Source: Cherax quadricarinatus (taxonomy: Eukaryota; Arthropoda; Malacostraca; Decapoda; Parastacidae). Taken from it: DNA of 64,000 bases. Below are positions 37,473 to 49,600 of this stretch, in pieces (position 1 is the first letter of the stretch; each line of letters starts with the position of its first letter). The notes under the pieces are model-generated. The model saw only the letters and a list, made by a program, of their open reading frames with translations, searched no databases and was not told where the DNA came from. The stretch spans positions 46,757,090 to 46,821,089 of the forward strand of contig NC_091292.1 in assembly GCF_038502225.1 (NCBI RefSeq), written 5' to 3'. The translations under genes and the position numbers were made by a program.

Positions 37473-37474
<2 letters not shown>
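37381..37474 (+). repeat. Third copy of the tRNA-like sequence
   Basis: Direct copy of the right-arm sequence plus the spacer (ggtattgtccagtgtgggta, gattggtaaagc, ggttcgtaggttcgagtctc, gagatcagtgtttgta). It runs straight into a TA tract, as does the outer end of the left arm. The intervening 37,263-37,380 is not recognised. It is not called as a functional tRNA because the T-arm stem (gtagg/ctcct) does not pair well. Confidence 0.8.

Positions 37475-37560
<86 letters not shown>
37475..37560. repeat. (TA)n microsatellite
   Basis: About 86 bases of pure TA following the third tRNA-like copy. Confidence 0.98.
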
Positions 37561-37564
<4 letters not shown>

Positions 37565-38689
37565 TTAAATACTGGTTAATCTTTCTTAGGGGAATTTTTT
37601 GGATATATTTTCGACTGTGCTGGTCCTAGTTTACTTTTTTTATTAACTTGAGAATATTGAAATACTGATTCTCATGTAAAAATTTCGGACTGCCTTCATT
37701 TTTCAGTGCTGATAACTTAATGATGTAAATACTGACCTTCTTAACAATTACGGTGGTGATATACTTCAGGATATTGATCTTTATGAGAAAACAATGAAAT
37801 TACTCTTCAGTTTGATCTCAAGGTTCTTTAGTACTGAGTTGTATATCCTAATATGAACTTATAACTGAATATAATTGGGAAATTAGTGTTCATGTGATAA
37901 CTTATAAATACCGAATCTGATACGTATCCAAGCACTAATTCTAATACTTAACTGCACTTGATACTTAACCTGCACTAATCTTTTTCATGCATCGACGTAC
38001 AGGGCTGGGGTTATGTAGCACGGGGATACAGTTCTCCGTCTGCATAGACCCCAAAACAGTTCTGGTTTATAAAATATCTTACCCACCTTACAGCAATGAG
38101 TGGCTCAAATAGTTCACAGGTATGTAAAGTCACATGCTTAGATATAAGTAAAGGTACTCAAGCATGGATGGAGCACTGCATGAGGCCTACTGGCCCATGG
38201 TGAAGTTCTTCCCTTTTAATATGAGGTGCGCTATGGGAATGGATATATTATATACCCCATTGATTTGTTTCATGGAACACGACAAACAGAGAAAATGCCT
38301 CCAGTCGTTGATTATTATATCAAGCATTGCAATGTGCTATTAACTTTGACAACGGCCACAGCCAGTGTCCACTAACAATAGTACTGGCCAGTACACTTCT
38401 TGCACAACTTTATCTTCACTTCACGACCTTTTCTTACACCTGAGCAAGTATTTTTTAAACGAGTGACGTCAACCTCTGTGGAATCTTTTAGATAATGTCT
38501 TTCATTTTTGATATGTAATTGATAAAGTTTAGTGTTGGAAGAAACGTGGCACAAGCAAAGGTCTTCATTGTCTATTTCACCAATTATAGACATTTTGATT
38601 TAAATGAACACAGTCATATCTATTTTATAACCAATGTATTAAGTTTATTCACCGAGGTGCTTTCTCATTTCTTATTATTTATTCGATTT
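37561..38689. other. Spacer; one unrecognised minus-strand open frame
   Basis: AT-rich sequence. At about 38,180 a gcatgaggcctactggccca block recalls a decapod LINE segment, but weakly. A minus-strand frame at 38,593-38,372 (73 codons; DNEDLCLCHVSS and LCKKCTGQYYC, six Cys) looks less random than its surroundings. I do not recognise it and see no evidence of expression. Confidence 0.35.
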
Positions 38690-40480
38690 TATTCTCCCAC
38701 GGAGACAGAATAACCCGAAAAATAAACTTTTCCACCACCACCACTCAATGACTTATTAACAGATATTACAGCTCAAACAACCCTCTTAAGTGTAGTATTC
38801 TCACTTCTCCAGAGCGCAAACATCGTACTTCCTTTCATATATATCACATTGCTCCCAGTCCAGCAGCATGTAAAGTCATAAAAACCGCTTGCCTACAGAC
38901 TCGTTCACAAATGCTTACATAATATTCACACCTCACATTGTCCTCATACACGACATCTCCATTGTATCTAGACTACTCATCGCTGCAAGGTTTAAAACCC
39001 ATACTTCACTTCAGTGTAAGAGTGTTGGTAGTACTACACTCTAGTACAGTCCCCCTATTATCCTTCATGTATAAGTAAACAAATAATAGTCCAAGCCGAA
39101 CCTAAATGTCATCATTGGTTTCAATCTCCTATGTTCAGGTTATCTGTGAATTGTTCCTGCCACGGTGTTGCGATTTTTATTCTCCATGTTTAGAGATGCT
39201 ACACTGCACTGGGCAACATTTCTCTATCGCCATTTCTATGGATCATCTAATCTATCACAAACCCCTCTGGAAAACATTCACTTCCTACTACTCCTTCCCT
39301 CCTTTCCATCTGATATGTAATCTTTCATTGCCTAATTTTTTGATACACTCATCACCTTGCTTTTTCTAAAGATCACTTTTAGTTTCATCCACAAGAACAC
39401 CGCGTCATCGGCAAAAAGCAACTGTGACAAGTCTAACTTTATGTAAAAAAATATCTTTTAATGACACATCTCACCCCAAAGCCTTAGCATTCAATTTTTT
39501 TACAACCCCATCTTTAAATACGTTAAGCAACTATGTTGACATCATACATCCCTATCTAAGGCCTGCTTTTACTGGAAAATAGTTTCCTTCTCCCCTACAT
39601 ACCATAATCTAAGCCTCAGAAGCCTCATAAAAATGTCTTAACTGCTTTCGGTAACCTACAGTTCCTTACACTTGCAGTAGCTGCCACAATGCTCCACTAT
39701 CCTATCATATGCATTTTCTAAATCAACAAATGCAATGAAAACGCCCTTACCTTTATCAAAATGTTGTTCTCTTATATGCATCTATGTAATCACTTGGTCT
39801 ACACATCTACTCTTCCAAAAATCTTGTTTGTCTGCGATCCTGCTCTCTGTCTTACCCTTAATTCTTTCAATAATTACCGTACATATTACCTAGTATACTC
39901 AACAGGTTTATTTCAATATAATTCTTACATTCTATGTTCTTTCTTAATCATTTATACACAGGAACTATACATGCTCTCTACCAATCCCTAGGTACCTTTC
40001 CCCCTTTGAAACATTTGTTGAACAGACGAAGAAACTATTCCTGCTTTTATTATTGCTCTTTACCTTTTCAGTCTACCCACTACGTCATGAACCTCCCTCA
40101 CACTTCCATCTGATTCTTACTCACTCCTAAAAGATTTTATACCTCCCTGTCCATTGCATGAAAATCACTGTCTCTCTTCATCAATATTTCACAGCGCTTC
40201 AAACTATTCCCTGGATCTTCACAATGCCTCTGACTCCCAATTTAATAACTACCGCCTTTTTACCCTGTTATATCTATTTGCTCTCTTCGCGTCCTCAAAT
40301 TATTAATTTCACTGCAAAAGTTTTTCTTATTTTCATGAAGATTTGTTGACAGAAAATCACCCATTGTTTCCTTTGCTTTCATTTTACCTTCCCTCACTTC
40401 TCTCACTTATTAACTTTTTCCACCGCACCTCGTCACTCTAGCCCTTTGCTCGTCGCATTTTAGTCGCCTTTTATGAAACG
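38690..40480 (-). pseudogene. Antisense LINE with RT motifs, heavily decayed
   Basis: Read on the minus strand the order is that of a non-LTR retrotransposon ORF2. Near 39,960-40,000 are bases for the NWR-type region before the RT. At about 39,735-39,700 comes AFVDLENAYDR (first catalytic Asp), and at 39,430-39,395 LSQLLFADDAVF (FADD at 39,415-39,404). Toward 38,900 are the C-terminal parts, and at about 38,700 the 3' end related to the fragment at 18,151-18,287. Many frameshifts and deletions remove any usable frame. I recognise the family as an abundant decapod LINE but would not insist on the clade (RTE/CR1 range). The plus-strand frames over it are antisense shadows. Confidence 0.75.
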
Positions 40481-40644
40481 CATGACTTACTGAGAAAGAA
40501 ATATTTTCCACTTTTCCATGGAAATTAAACGGAAATTATATAAGAACGAGAACTATTAATAAAACAGACGAAAACATAGATGAGTGTTTATACACATACA
40601 TGAGCAATGCGTGTGTATTGTGAATCTAATCCTATATTATTTTC

Positions 40645-40900
40645 TTGCCCTCTGGCTCAGCTGGTAGCGCCCATAGCTCACATACTGAGGACTCTTGGCT
40701 CGAGCCTCGGCATGTGTGCAAACGCTGGGAACGTTTCCTTATCCTGTTGTCTCTCTTCACTTAGTAATTAGGTATTTAGGTGTTAATTGACTATTGTGGG
40801 TCACATCCCAAAGGGTGTTAGTATATCTTAAATAGGTCGTGGCTCTGCAATAAGCAGAGGAAGGATAACAGTTGTAAGCCTGTATGTTCAGTTGCTTAAA
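40645..40900 (+). repeat. tRNA-derived SINE
   Basis: An A-box-like tggctcagctgg lies at 40,652-40,663 and a B-box-like ggctcgagcct at 40,697-40,707, as in the tRNA-related head of a pol III SINE. The body continues with aacgtttccttatcctgttg, ggtatttaggtgttaattga, gtgggtcacatcccaaagg and a tail, an order I recognise from a widespread decapod SINE. The A-B spacing is longer than in most tRNAs and no acceptor stem pairs, so it is not a tRNA gene. Confidence 0.75.
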
Positions 40901-41417
40901 AATAATCAGTCATCTGGGAATTATTTCGTTTTAATCTGTTTGCATATTTCATAACAATCTCCCTTGTGACTGAAATATTACATATTATTTTGAGCTCTTT
41001 ATAATTAATTATTAATGGATCTGATATAATTTGAGTTTTTTTGAGTGAAGACCGACATGAAATCATTATTTATCAGGGTTTCCTTATTTGGCAAAAAATA
41101 AAGGAAATTCTCTTACATACTGCTTCAAAATGCAATCATATACTAACAAAAAGTATATATAACTAATTAAATAATTCTAATCAGTATTAATAAATATTAT
41201 TATCACCTACAATTTCTACATTATCCGTTCCTGAATCCTTAAAGATTTCGACCCAAAGATGCATCGCCATGTCGCTTTCTAAGTTCTGGAGTCAGTATGA
41301 GACAGCGTAAATAACTTTTTCATATTCTTTTGAAATTCTTCATGCAGATTCTTTCTGTCCCTTTGGTTATTGTACTTGCTTGTTTATGCAGCCATTCAGT
41401 TTTCCAGGGACAAAGAA
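40901..41417. other. AT-rich spacer
   Basis: AT-rich sequence with stops throughout; nothing recognised up to the left terminal repeat of the mariner-like element. Confidence 0.5.
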
Positions 41418-42246
41418 GGTGCTATTGAAAAGTTCCCAAACTCGAATTATCTCGCTCGCTTCCTGGGTGAAATATGACAACAGCGTAGATTTCTCTGCTA
41501 CCCTGCGCAGTATGGCGAGTTTTAGTGTGGTCGGTTAGTTATTCCAGTAAAATTACCCGGTTATTTTTGATCGTGTTGTCAGTGCATTGTTGCAGTTTTT
41601 TGTTTATGTGAATGAAATTAAAAAAAAAATAACTGTGTGTGTGCGTGTAAAATTCTGTTTCCTGCTCAGTACAACGTCTAGTGAAACTCACAAAATGATT
41701 CATCTAACAAGTGGCGACGAAACAATGGGGTTCACATAGTGTTTTGAATGAGTTTCTCATCTGAGAGTTTGATGAACGTCAGTTCAGGATGATGAATACT
41801 CTGGTCGTCCAGTGAAAAAGTGAGGAAGACTGTTCATGAAGAGAGTCGTCAGAGTCCATGACAATGCAAGTGTTGTGGGAATTTGATAATTGGAACATGA
41901 GCCGGCGAGTGGCTGTAAAATTTGTGCACAGCTTTCTGACTCAGTACCAACAACACTATAGTTTTCTAGTCAGAATCTCCGTGACAATCGTCGACTATTT
42001 TCCTTAATCCCCAATTCTAGCCCCCTGTGACTTCTTTCTCTTCAAGGGATGATACAGATGGTGTTTGAACGACTTGGAGGAATTTCAAGCTGAATCGCTG
42101 ATCACACTAGGTATTATTAAGAAAGAAGAATTCCAGAAATGTTTCAAAAAGTGTCAGATGTGCTAAGATCAGTGTATAGCCTCCCAAGGAGAGTACTTCC
42201 AGGAAAACAACTTTATGGAAGTCTCAGGAACTTTTTGATAGCAGCC
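41418..42246 (+). mobile_element. Decayed mariner-like transposon with terminal inverted repeats and transposase remnant
   Basis: Left end ggtgctattgaaaagttcc (41,418-41,436) is matched by the reverse complement of the right end (42,227-42,246, ggctgctatcaaaaagttcc), about 16 of 19-20 positions. Inside, plus-strand frames give DNWNMSRRVAVKFVHSFL (about 41,890), SVTIVDYFP then SPILAPCDFFLF (about 41,975-42,045; the PxLAPCDFxLF signature before the last catalytic Asp of mariner DD34D transposases), DLEEFQAE, EEFQKCFKKCQ and CIASQGEYF. The element is about 830 bp against about 1.3 kb for a full mariner. The N-terminal helix-turn-helix and the first catalytic Asp region are not recognisable, and frames are broken. 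It is non-autonomous. Confidence 0.8.
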
Positions 42247-43309
42247 AGTATACCTCCACTCCACATCTCATCTCATTGTTTTTATTAAAGAGGACTAAAT
42301 TAAACTCTAAAATAGAGCATTTGGAAGAGACGTCCTAATTTCCAAATTAACCCACTTCTCGGTTTTTGCAACAATATCATCTTTTCCATAACATGCAACG
42401 AGTCTCAGTTTATTCATCTTGCTTCTTTGCTGTCAGTGTTCGTATAATAAATGCTATGCTTTGCTTCAGCATTCTTTTCCCTTTAAATTTTTGCTTCTCC
42501 ATTATTTATTTTTTTTATATTATCATTACTGACTGAGTTTCTTTCCATTGTGTTGCTTGATGTTAAGTAACAGTATTATTTTCTCTCTCATGTATAATTG
42601 TCTTGACAATATATTCTCCACAAGTTTATAGTCCTACTATACTTCTACCCATTTCTAGTTTAGTGCCCAACCTGCAGCATAAACAAGCCCCTTCTGCTGT
42701 ACTGGCTAGTGCTGCTACTCTGCCCTAGTTAAATGTATCTCATCACTGTCATACATTTCATTCCTGCCATAGAAGTGAATCCCAGTTGCAATGTCTTTAC
42801 TGTGATTGTTCATTTACTAATTAGCAGAAATTACTCTTGATACCATTTCATCTCATTCTTACCAGTCAAAATGGCATATTGTATAGGGATCCTTCACTTC
42901 TTTCAAATTATGTTTATTTTTGTCCGATAGATGCTAATCAGGTTCACTTTTCTATGCTTATGAACGTCATTTCCTCCAGCACTGAGGCAATTAATAGGGT
43001 TGATAGCATTACAAGTCATAATATTTCTTGATCTATAAATAATATTTTTATCACTGTCCTCTGCTACAAAAAATCTAGTCAATGAATCTGATGCAGAAAT
43101 CGCCTTTAAAATATATATGCTTTATTTCCATACTGGCTTTATTTGTGCCCTCAATAAACACCCAACATTTGTCAAGCAACACAGCCAATGTAATGACTGT
43201 CACCAAAGTTGCTGTTTGGTGCTTCTTCATTTTCAGCTTCTATCTTTTCCTGGTCCTTAGTTTCCAGACCAGTGATTTATCTCCTTTTAATTTGTGACTG
43301 TTCTCTTCT
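42247..43309. other. Spacer, nothing recognised
   Basis: AT-rich to mixed sequence with only short open frames (for example 42,837-43,031 and 43,082-43,297) that resemble nothing I know. The second has a hydrophobic composition from T-rich DNA and no supporting context. Confidence 0.45.
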
Positions 43310-43625
43310 TCGTCGTAGCTGGTCTCCTGTTTGTTGTAGCTGGTCTTCTGTTTGTTAATACTGGTCTTCTGTTCATTGCCGCTGGTCTTGTGTCTGTTGT
43401 AGATGGTCTTGTGTTTGTTGCAGCTGGTCTTGTTTGTTGCAGCTGGTCTTGTGTTTGTTGTAGCTGATCTCTTTGTTGCAGGTGGTCTTGTGTTTGTTGC
43501 AGCAGTCTCCTCCTGTCCGTTGCAGCTCGTTTTCTCTTCGTTGCAGCTGGTTACCTCTTCGTTGAAGCAGGTATCCTCTTCACTGTAACTGATCTCTTCC
43601 TTGCAGGCAGTCTTCTGTTATTGTT
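43310..43625. repeat. Small degenerate 21-bp minisatellite (about 15 units)
   Basis: Unit about agctggtcttctgtttgttg plus one base; ggtct recurs at 43,321, 43,342 and 43,363, giving a 21-base period. Units diverge toward the right (cagctcgttttctcttcgtt, cagctggttacctcttcgtt). It lies just upstream of the large 36-bp array and has a different sequence. Confidence 0.85.
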
Positions 43626-43687
43626 CCCGGAATGAATCTTCCTCTCCTCTCTAAGACGTTTCATTTTCTAAGTTCTTCGGGCGTTGC

Positions 43688-46600
43688 CATCTTCATCCTT
43701 ACCAACCACAGCTCATGAGAAGGACTCTTCATCCTTGCCAACCACAGCTCATGAGAGGGACTCTTCATCCTTGCCAACCACAGCTCATGAGAGGGACTCT
43801 TCATCCTTGCCAACCACAGCTCATGAGAGCGACTCTTCATCCTTGCCAACCACAGCTCATGAGAGGGACTCTTCATCCTTGCCAACCACAGCTCATGAGA
43901 GGGACTCTTCATCCTTGCCAACCACAGCTCATGAGAGGGACTCTTCATCCTTGCCAACCACAGCTCATGAGAGGGACTCTTCATCCTTGCCAACCACAGC
44001 TCATGAGAGGACTCTTCATCCTTGCCAACCACAGCTCATGAGAGGGACTCTTCATCCTTGCCAACCACAGCTCATGAGAGGGACTCTTCATCCTTGCCAA
44101 CCACAGCTCATGAGAGGGACTCTTCATCCTTGCCAACCACAGCTCATGAGAGGGACTCTTCATCCTTGCCAACCACAGCTCATGAGAGGGACTCTTCATC
44201 CTTGCCAACCACACCTCATGAGAGAGACTCTTCATCCTTGCCAAGCACAGCTCATGAGAGGGACTCTTCATCCTTGCCAACCACACCTCATGAGAGGGAC
44301 TCTTCATCCTTGCCAACCACAGCTCATGAGAGGGACTCTTCATCCTTGCCAACCACAGCTCATGAGAGGGACTCTTCATCCTTGTCAACCACAGCTCATG
44401 AGAGGGACTCTTCATCCTTGCCAACCACAGCTCATGAGAGGGACTCTACATCCTTGCCAACCACAGCTCATGAGAGGACTCTTCATCCTTGCCAACCACA
44501 GCTCATGAGAGGGACTCTTCATCCTTGCCAACCACACCTCATGAGAGGGACTCTTCATCCTTGCCAACCACAGCTCATGAGAGGGACTCTTCATCCTTGC
44601 CAACCACACCTCATGAGAGGGACTCTTCATCCTTGCCAACAACAGCTCATGAGAGGGACTCTTCATCCTTGCCAACCACAGCTCATGAGAGGACTCTTCA
44701 TCCTTGCCAACCACAGCTCATGAGAGGGACTCTTCATCCTTGCCAACCACAGCTCATGAGAGGGACTCTTCATCCTTGCCAACCACAGCTCATGAGAGGG
44801 ACTCGTCATCCTTGCCAACCATAGCTCATGAGAGGGACTCTAGATCCTTGCCAACCACAGCTCATGAGAGGGACTCTTCATCCTTGCCAACCACAGCTCA
44901 TGAGAGGGACTCTTCATCCTTGCCAACAACAGCTCATGAGAGGGACTCTTCATCCTTGCCAACCACAGCTCATGAGAGGGACTCTTCATCCTTGCCAACC
45001 ACAGCTCATGAGAGGGACTCTTCATCCTTGCCAACCACAGCTCATGAGAGGGACTCTTCATCCTTGCCAACCACAGCTCATGAGAGGGACTCTTCATCCT
45101 TGCCAACCACAGCTCATGAGAGGGACTCTTCATCCTTGCCAACCACAGCTCATGAGAGGGACTCTTCATCCTTGCCAACCACACCTCATGAGAGGGACTC
45201 TTCATCCTTGCCAACCACAGCTCATGAGAGGGACTCTTCATCCTTGCCAACCACAGCTCATGAGAGGGACTCTTCATCCTTGCCAACCACAGCTCATGAG
45301 AGGGACTCTTCATCCTTGCCAACCACAGCTCATGAGAGGGACTCTTCATCCTTGCCAACCACAGCTCATGAGAGGGACTCTTCATCCTTGCCAACCACAG
45401 CTCATGAGAGGGACTCTTCATCCTTGCCAACCACAGCTCATGAGAGGGACTCTTCATCCTTGCCAACCACAGCTCATGAGAGGGACTCTTCATCCTTGCC
45501 AACTCATGAGAGGGACTCTTCATCCTTGCCAACCACAGCTCATGAGAGGGACTCTTCATCCTTGCCAACCACAGCTCATGAGAGGGACTCTTCATCCTTG
45601 CCAACCACAGCTCATGAGAGGGACTCTTCATCCTTGCCAACCACAGCTCATGAGAGGGACTCTTCATCCTTGCCAACCACAGCTCATGAGAGGGACTCTT
45701 CATCCTTGCCAACCACAGCTCATGAGAGGGACTCTTCATCCTTGCCAACCACAGCTCATGAGAGGGACTCTTCATCCTTGCCAACCACAGCTCATGAGAG
45801 GGACTCTTCATCCTTGCCAACCACAGCTCATGAGAGGGACTCTTCATCCTTGCCAACCACAGCTCATGAGAGGGACTCTTCATCCTTGCCAACCACAGCT
45901 CATGAGAGGGACTCTTCATCCTTGCCAACCACACCTCATGAGAGGGACTCTTCATCCTTGCCAACCACAGCTCATGAGAGGGACTCTTCATCCTTGCCAA
46001 CCACAGCTCATGAGAGGGACTCTTCATCCTTGCCAACCACAGCTCATGAGAGGGACTCTTCATCCTTGCCAACCACAGCTCATGAGAGGGACTCTTCATC
46101 CTTGCCAACCACAGCTCATGAGAGGGACTCTTCATCCTTGCCAACCACAGCTCATGAGAGGGACTCTTCATCCTTGCCAACCACAGCTCATGAGAGGGAC
46201 TCTTCATCCTTGCCAACCACAGCTCATGAGAGGGACTCTTCATCCTTGCCAACCACAGCTCATGAGAGGGACTCTTCATCCTTGCCAACCACACCTCATG
46301 AGAGGGACTCTTCATCCTTGCCAACAACAGCTCATGAGAGGGACTCTTCATCCTTGCCAACCACAGCTCATGAGAGGACTCTTCATCCTTGCCAACCACA
46401 GCTCATGAGAGGGACTCTTAATCCTTGCCAACCACAGCTCATGAGAGGGACTCTTCATCCTTGCCAACCACAGCTCATGAGAGGGACTCTTCATCCTTGC
46501 CAACCACAGCTCATGAGAGGGGCTCTTCATCCTTGCCAACCACAGCTCATGAGAGGGACTCTTCATCCTTGCCAACAACACCTCATGAGAGGGACTCTTC

Positions 46601-49600
46601 ATCCTTGCCAACAACAGCTCATGAGAGGGACTCTTCATCCTTGCCAACAACAACTCATGAGAGGGACTCTTCATCCTTGCCAACCACACCTCATGAGAGG
46701 GACTCTTCATCCTTGCCAACCACAGCTCATGAGAGGGACTCTTCATCCTTGCCAACCACAGCTCATGAGAGGGACTCTTCATCCTTGCCAACCACAGCTC
46801 ATGAGAGGGACTCTTCATCCTTGCCAACCACAGCTCATGAGAGGGACTCATCATCCTTGCCAACCATAGCTCATGAGAGGGACTTTAGATCCTTGCCAAC
46901 CACAGCTCATGAGAGGGACTCTTCATCCTTGCCAACCACAGCTCATGAGAGGGACTCTTCATCCTTGCCAACCACAGCTCATGAGAGGGACTCTTCATCC
47001 TTGCCAACCACACCTCATGAGAGGGACTCTTCATCCTTGCCAACAGCAGCTCATGAGAGGGACTCTTCATCCTTGCCAACCACAGCTCATGAGAGGACTC
47101 TTCATCCTTGCCAACCACAGCTCATGAGAGGGACTCTTCATCCTTGCCAACCACAGCTCATGAGAGGGACTCTTCATCCTTGCAAACCACAGCTCATGAG
47201 AGGGACTCTTCATCCTTGCCAACCACAGCTCATGAGAGGGGCTCTTCGTCCTTGCCAACCACAGCTCATGAAAGGGACTCTTCATCCTTGCCAACCACAC
47301 CTCATGAGAGGGACTCTTCATCCTTGCCAACAACAGCTCATGAGAGGGACTCTTCATCCTTGTCAACAACAGCTAATGAGAGGGACTCTTCATCCTTGCC
47401 AACCACAGCTCATGAGAGGGACTCATCATCCTTGCCAACCACAGCTCATGAGAGGGACTCTTCATCCTTGCCAACCACAGCTCATGAGAGGGACTCTTCA
47501 TCCTTTCCAACCACAGCTCATGAGAGGGGCTCTTCATCCTTGCCAACAATAGCTCATGAGAGGGACTCTTCATCCTTGCTAACCACACCTCATGAGAGGG
47601 ACTCTTCATCCTTGCCAACAACAGCTCATGAGAGGGACTCTTCATCCTTGCCAACCACAGCTCATGAGAGGACTCTTCATCCTTGCCAACCACAGCTCAT
47701 GAGAGGGACTCTTCATCCTTGCCAACCACAGCTCATGAGAGGGGCTCTTCATCCTTGCCAACCACAGCTCATGAGAGGGACTCTTCATCCTTGCTAACCA
47801 CACCTCATGAGAGGGACTCTTCATCCTTGCCAACCACAGCTCATGAGAGGGACTCTTCATCCTTGCCAACCAAAGCTTATGAGAGGACTCTTCATCCTTG
47901 CCAACCACAGCTCATGAGAGGGACTCTTCATCCTTGCCAAATACAGCTCATGAGAGGGACTCTTCATCCTTGCCAACCACAGCTCATGAGAGGGACTCTT
48001 CATCCTTGCCAACCACAGCTCATGAGAGGGACTCTTCATCCTTGCCAACCACACCTCATGAGAGGGAATCTTCATCCTTGCCAACAACAGCTCATGAGAG
48101 GGACTCTTCATCCTTGCCAACCACAGCTCATGAGAGGACTCTTCATCCTTGCCAACCACAGCTCATGAGAGGGACTCTTCATCCTTGCCAACCACAGCTC
48201 ATGAGAGGGACTCTTCATCCTTGCCAACCACAGCTCATGAGAGGGACTCATCATCCTTGCCAACCATAGCTTATGAGAGGGACTCTAGATCCTTGCCAAC
48301 CACTGCTCATGAGAGGGACTCTTCATCCTTGCCAACCACAGCTCATGAGAGGGACTCTTCATCCTTGCCAACCACAGCTCATGAGAGGGACTCTTCATCC
48401 TTGCCAACCACACCTCATGAGAGGGACTCTTCATCATTGCCAACCACACCTCATGAGAGGGACTCTTCATCCTTGCCAACCACAGCTCATGAGAGGGGCT
48501 CTTCATCCTTGCCAACCACAGCTCATGAGAGGGACTCTTCATCCTTGCCAACCACACCTCATGAGAGGGACTCTTCATCCTTGCCAACAACAGCTCATGA
48601 GAGGGACTCTTCATCCTTGCCAACAAAAGCTCATGAGAGGGACTCTTCATCCTTGCCAACCACACCTCATGAGAGGGACTCTTCATCCTTGCCAACCACA
48701 GCTCATGAGAGGGACTCTTCATCCTTGCCAACCACAACTCATGAGAGGGACTCTTCATCCTTGCCAACCACAGCTCATGAGAGGGACTCATCATCCTTGC
48801 CAACCATAGCTCATGAGAGGGACTCTAGATCCTTGCCAACCACAGCTCATGAGAGGGACTCTTCATCCTTGCCAACCACAGCTCATGAGAGGGACTCTTC
48901 ATCCTTGCCAACCACAGCTCATGAGAGGGACTCTTCATCCTTGCCAACCACACCTCTTGAGAGGGACTCTTCATCCTTGCCAACAACAGCTCATGAGAGG
49001 AACTCTTCATCCTTGCCAACCACAGCTCATGAGAGGGACTCTTCATCCTTGCCAACCACAGCTCATGAGAGGACTCTTCATCCTTGCAAACCACAGCTCA
49101 TGAGAGGGACTCTTCATCCTTGCCAACCACAGCTCATGAGAGGGGCTCTTCTTCCTTGCCAACCACAGCTCATGAAAGGGACTCTTCATCCTTGCCAACC
49201 ACACCTCATGAGAGGGACTCTTCATCCTTGCCAACAACAGCTCATGAGAGGGACTCTTCATCCTTGCCAACAACAGCTAATGAGACGGACTCTTCATCCT
49301 TGCCAACCACAGCTCATGAGAGGGACTCTTCATCCTTGCCAACCACAGCTCATGAGAGGGACTCTTCATCCTTGCCAACCACAGCTCATGAGAGGGACTC
49401 TTCATCCTTGCCAACCACAGCTCATGAGAGGGGCTCTTCATCCTTGCCAACAATAGCTCATGAGAGGGACTCTTCATCCTTGCTAACCACACCTCATGAG
49501 AGGGACTCTTCATCCTTGCCAACAACAGCTCATGAGAGGGACTCTTCATCCTTGCCAACCACAGCTCATGAGAGGACTCTTCATCCTTGCCAACCACAGC

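Noticed and set aside
37381..37474. A functional tRNA gene
   Set aside because: A- and B-box-like parts are present but the T-arm and acceptor stems do not pair, and there are three related copies in both orientations, as expected for a SINE.
39106..40349. Plus-strand open frames with hydrophobic translations as membrane proteins
   Set aside because: They are antisense to a recognisable decayed LINE on the minus strand (FADD and FVDLENAYDR motifs).
40645..40760. A functional tRNA gene at the TGGCTCAGCTGG box
   Set aside because: The A-B spacing is too long, there is no acceptor stem, and the body matches a known type of SINE tail.
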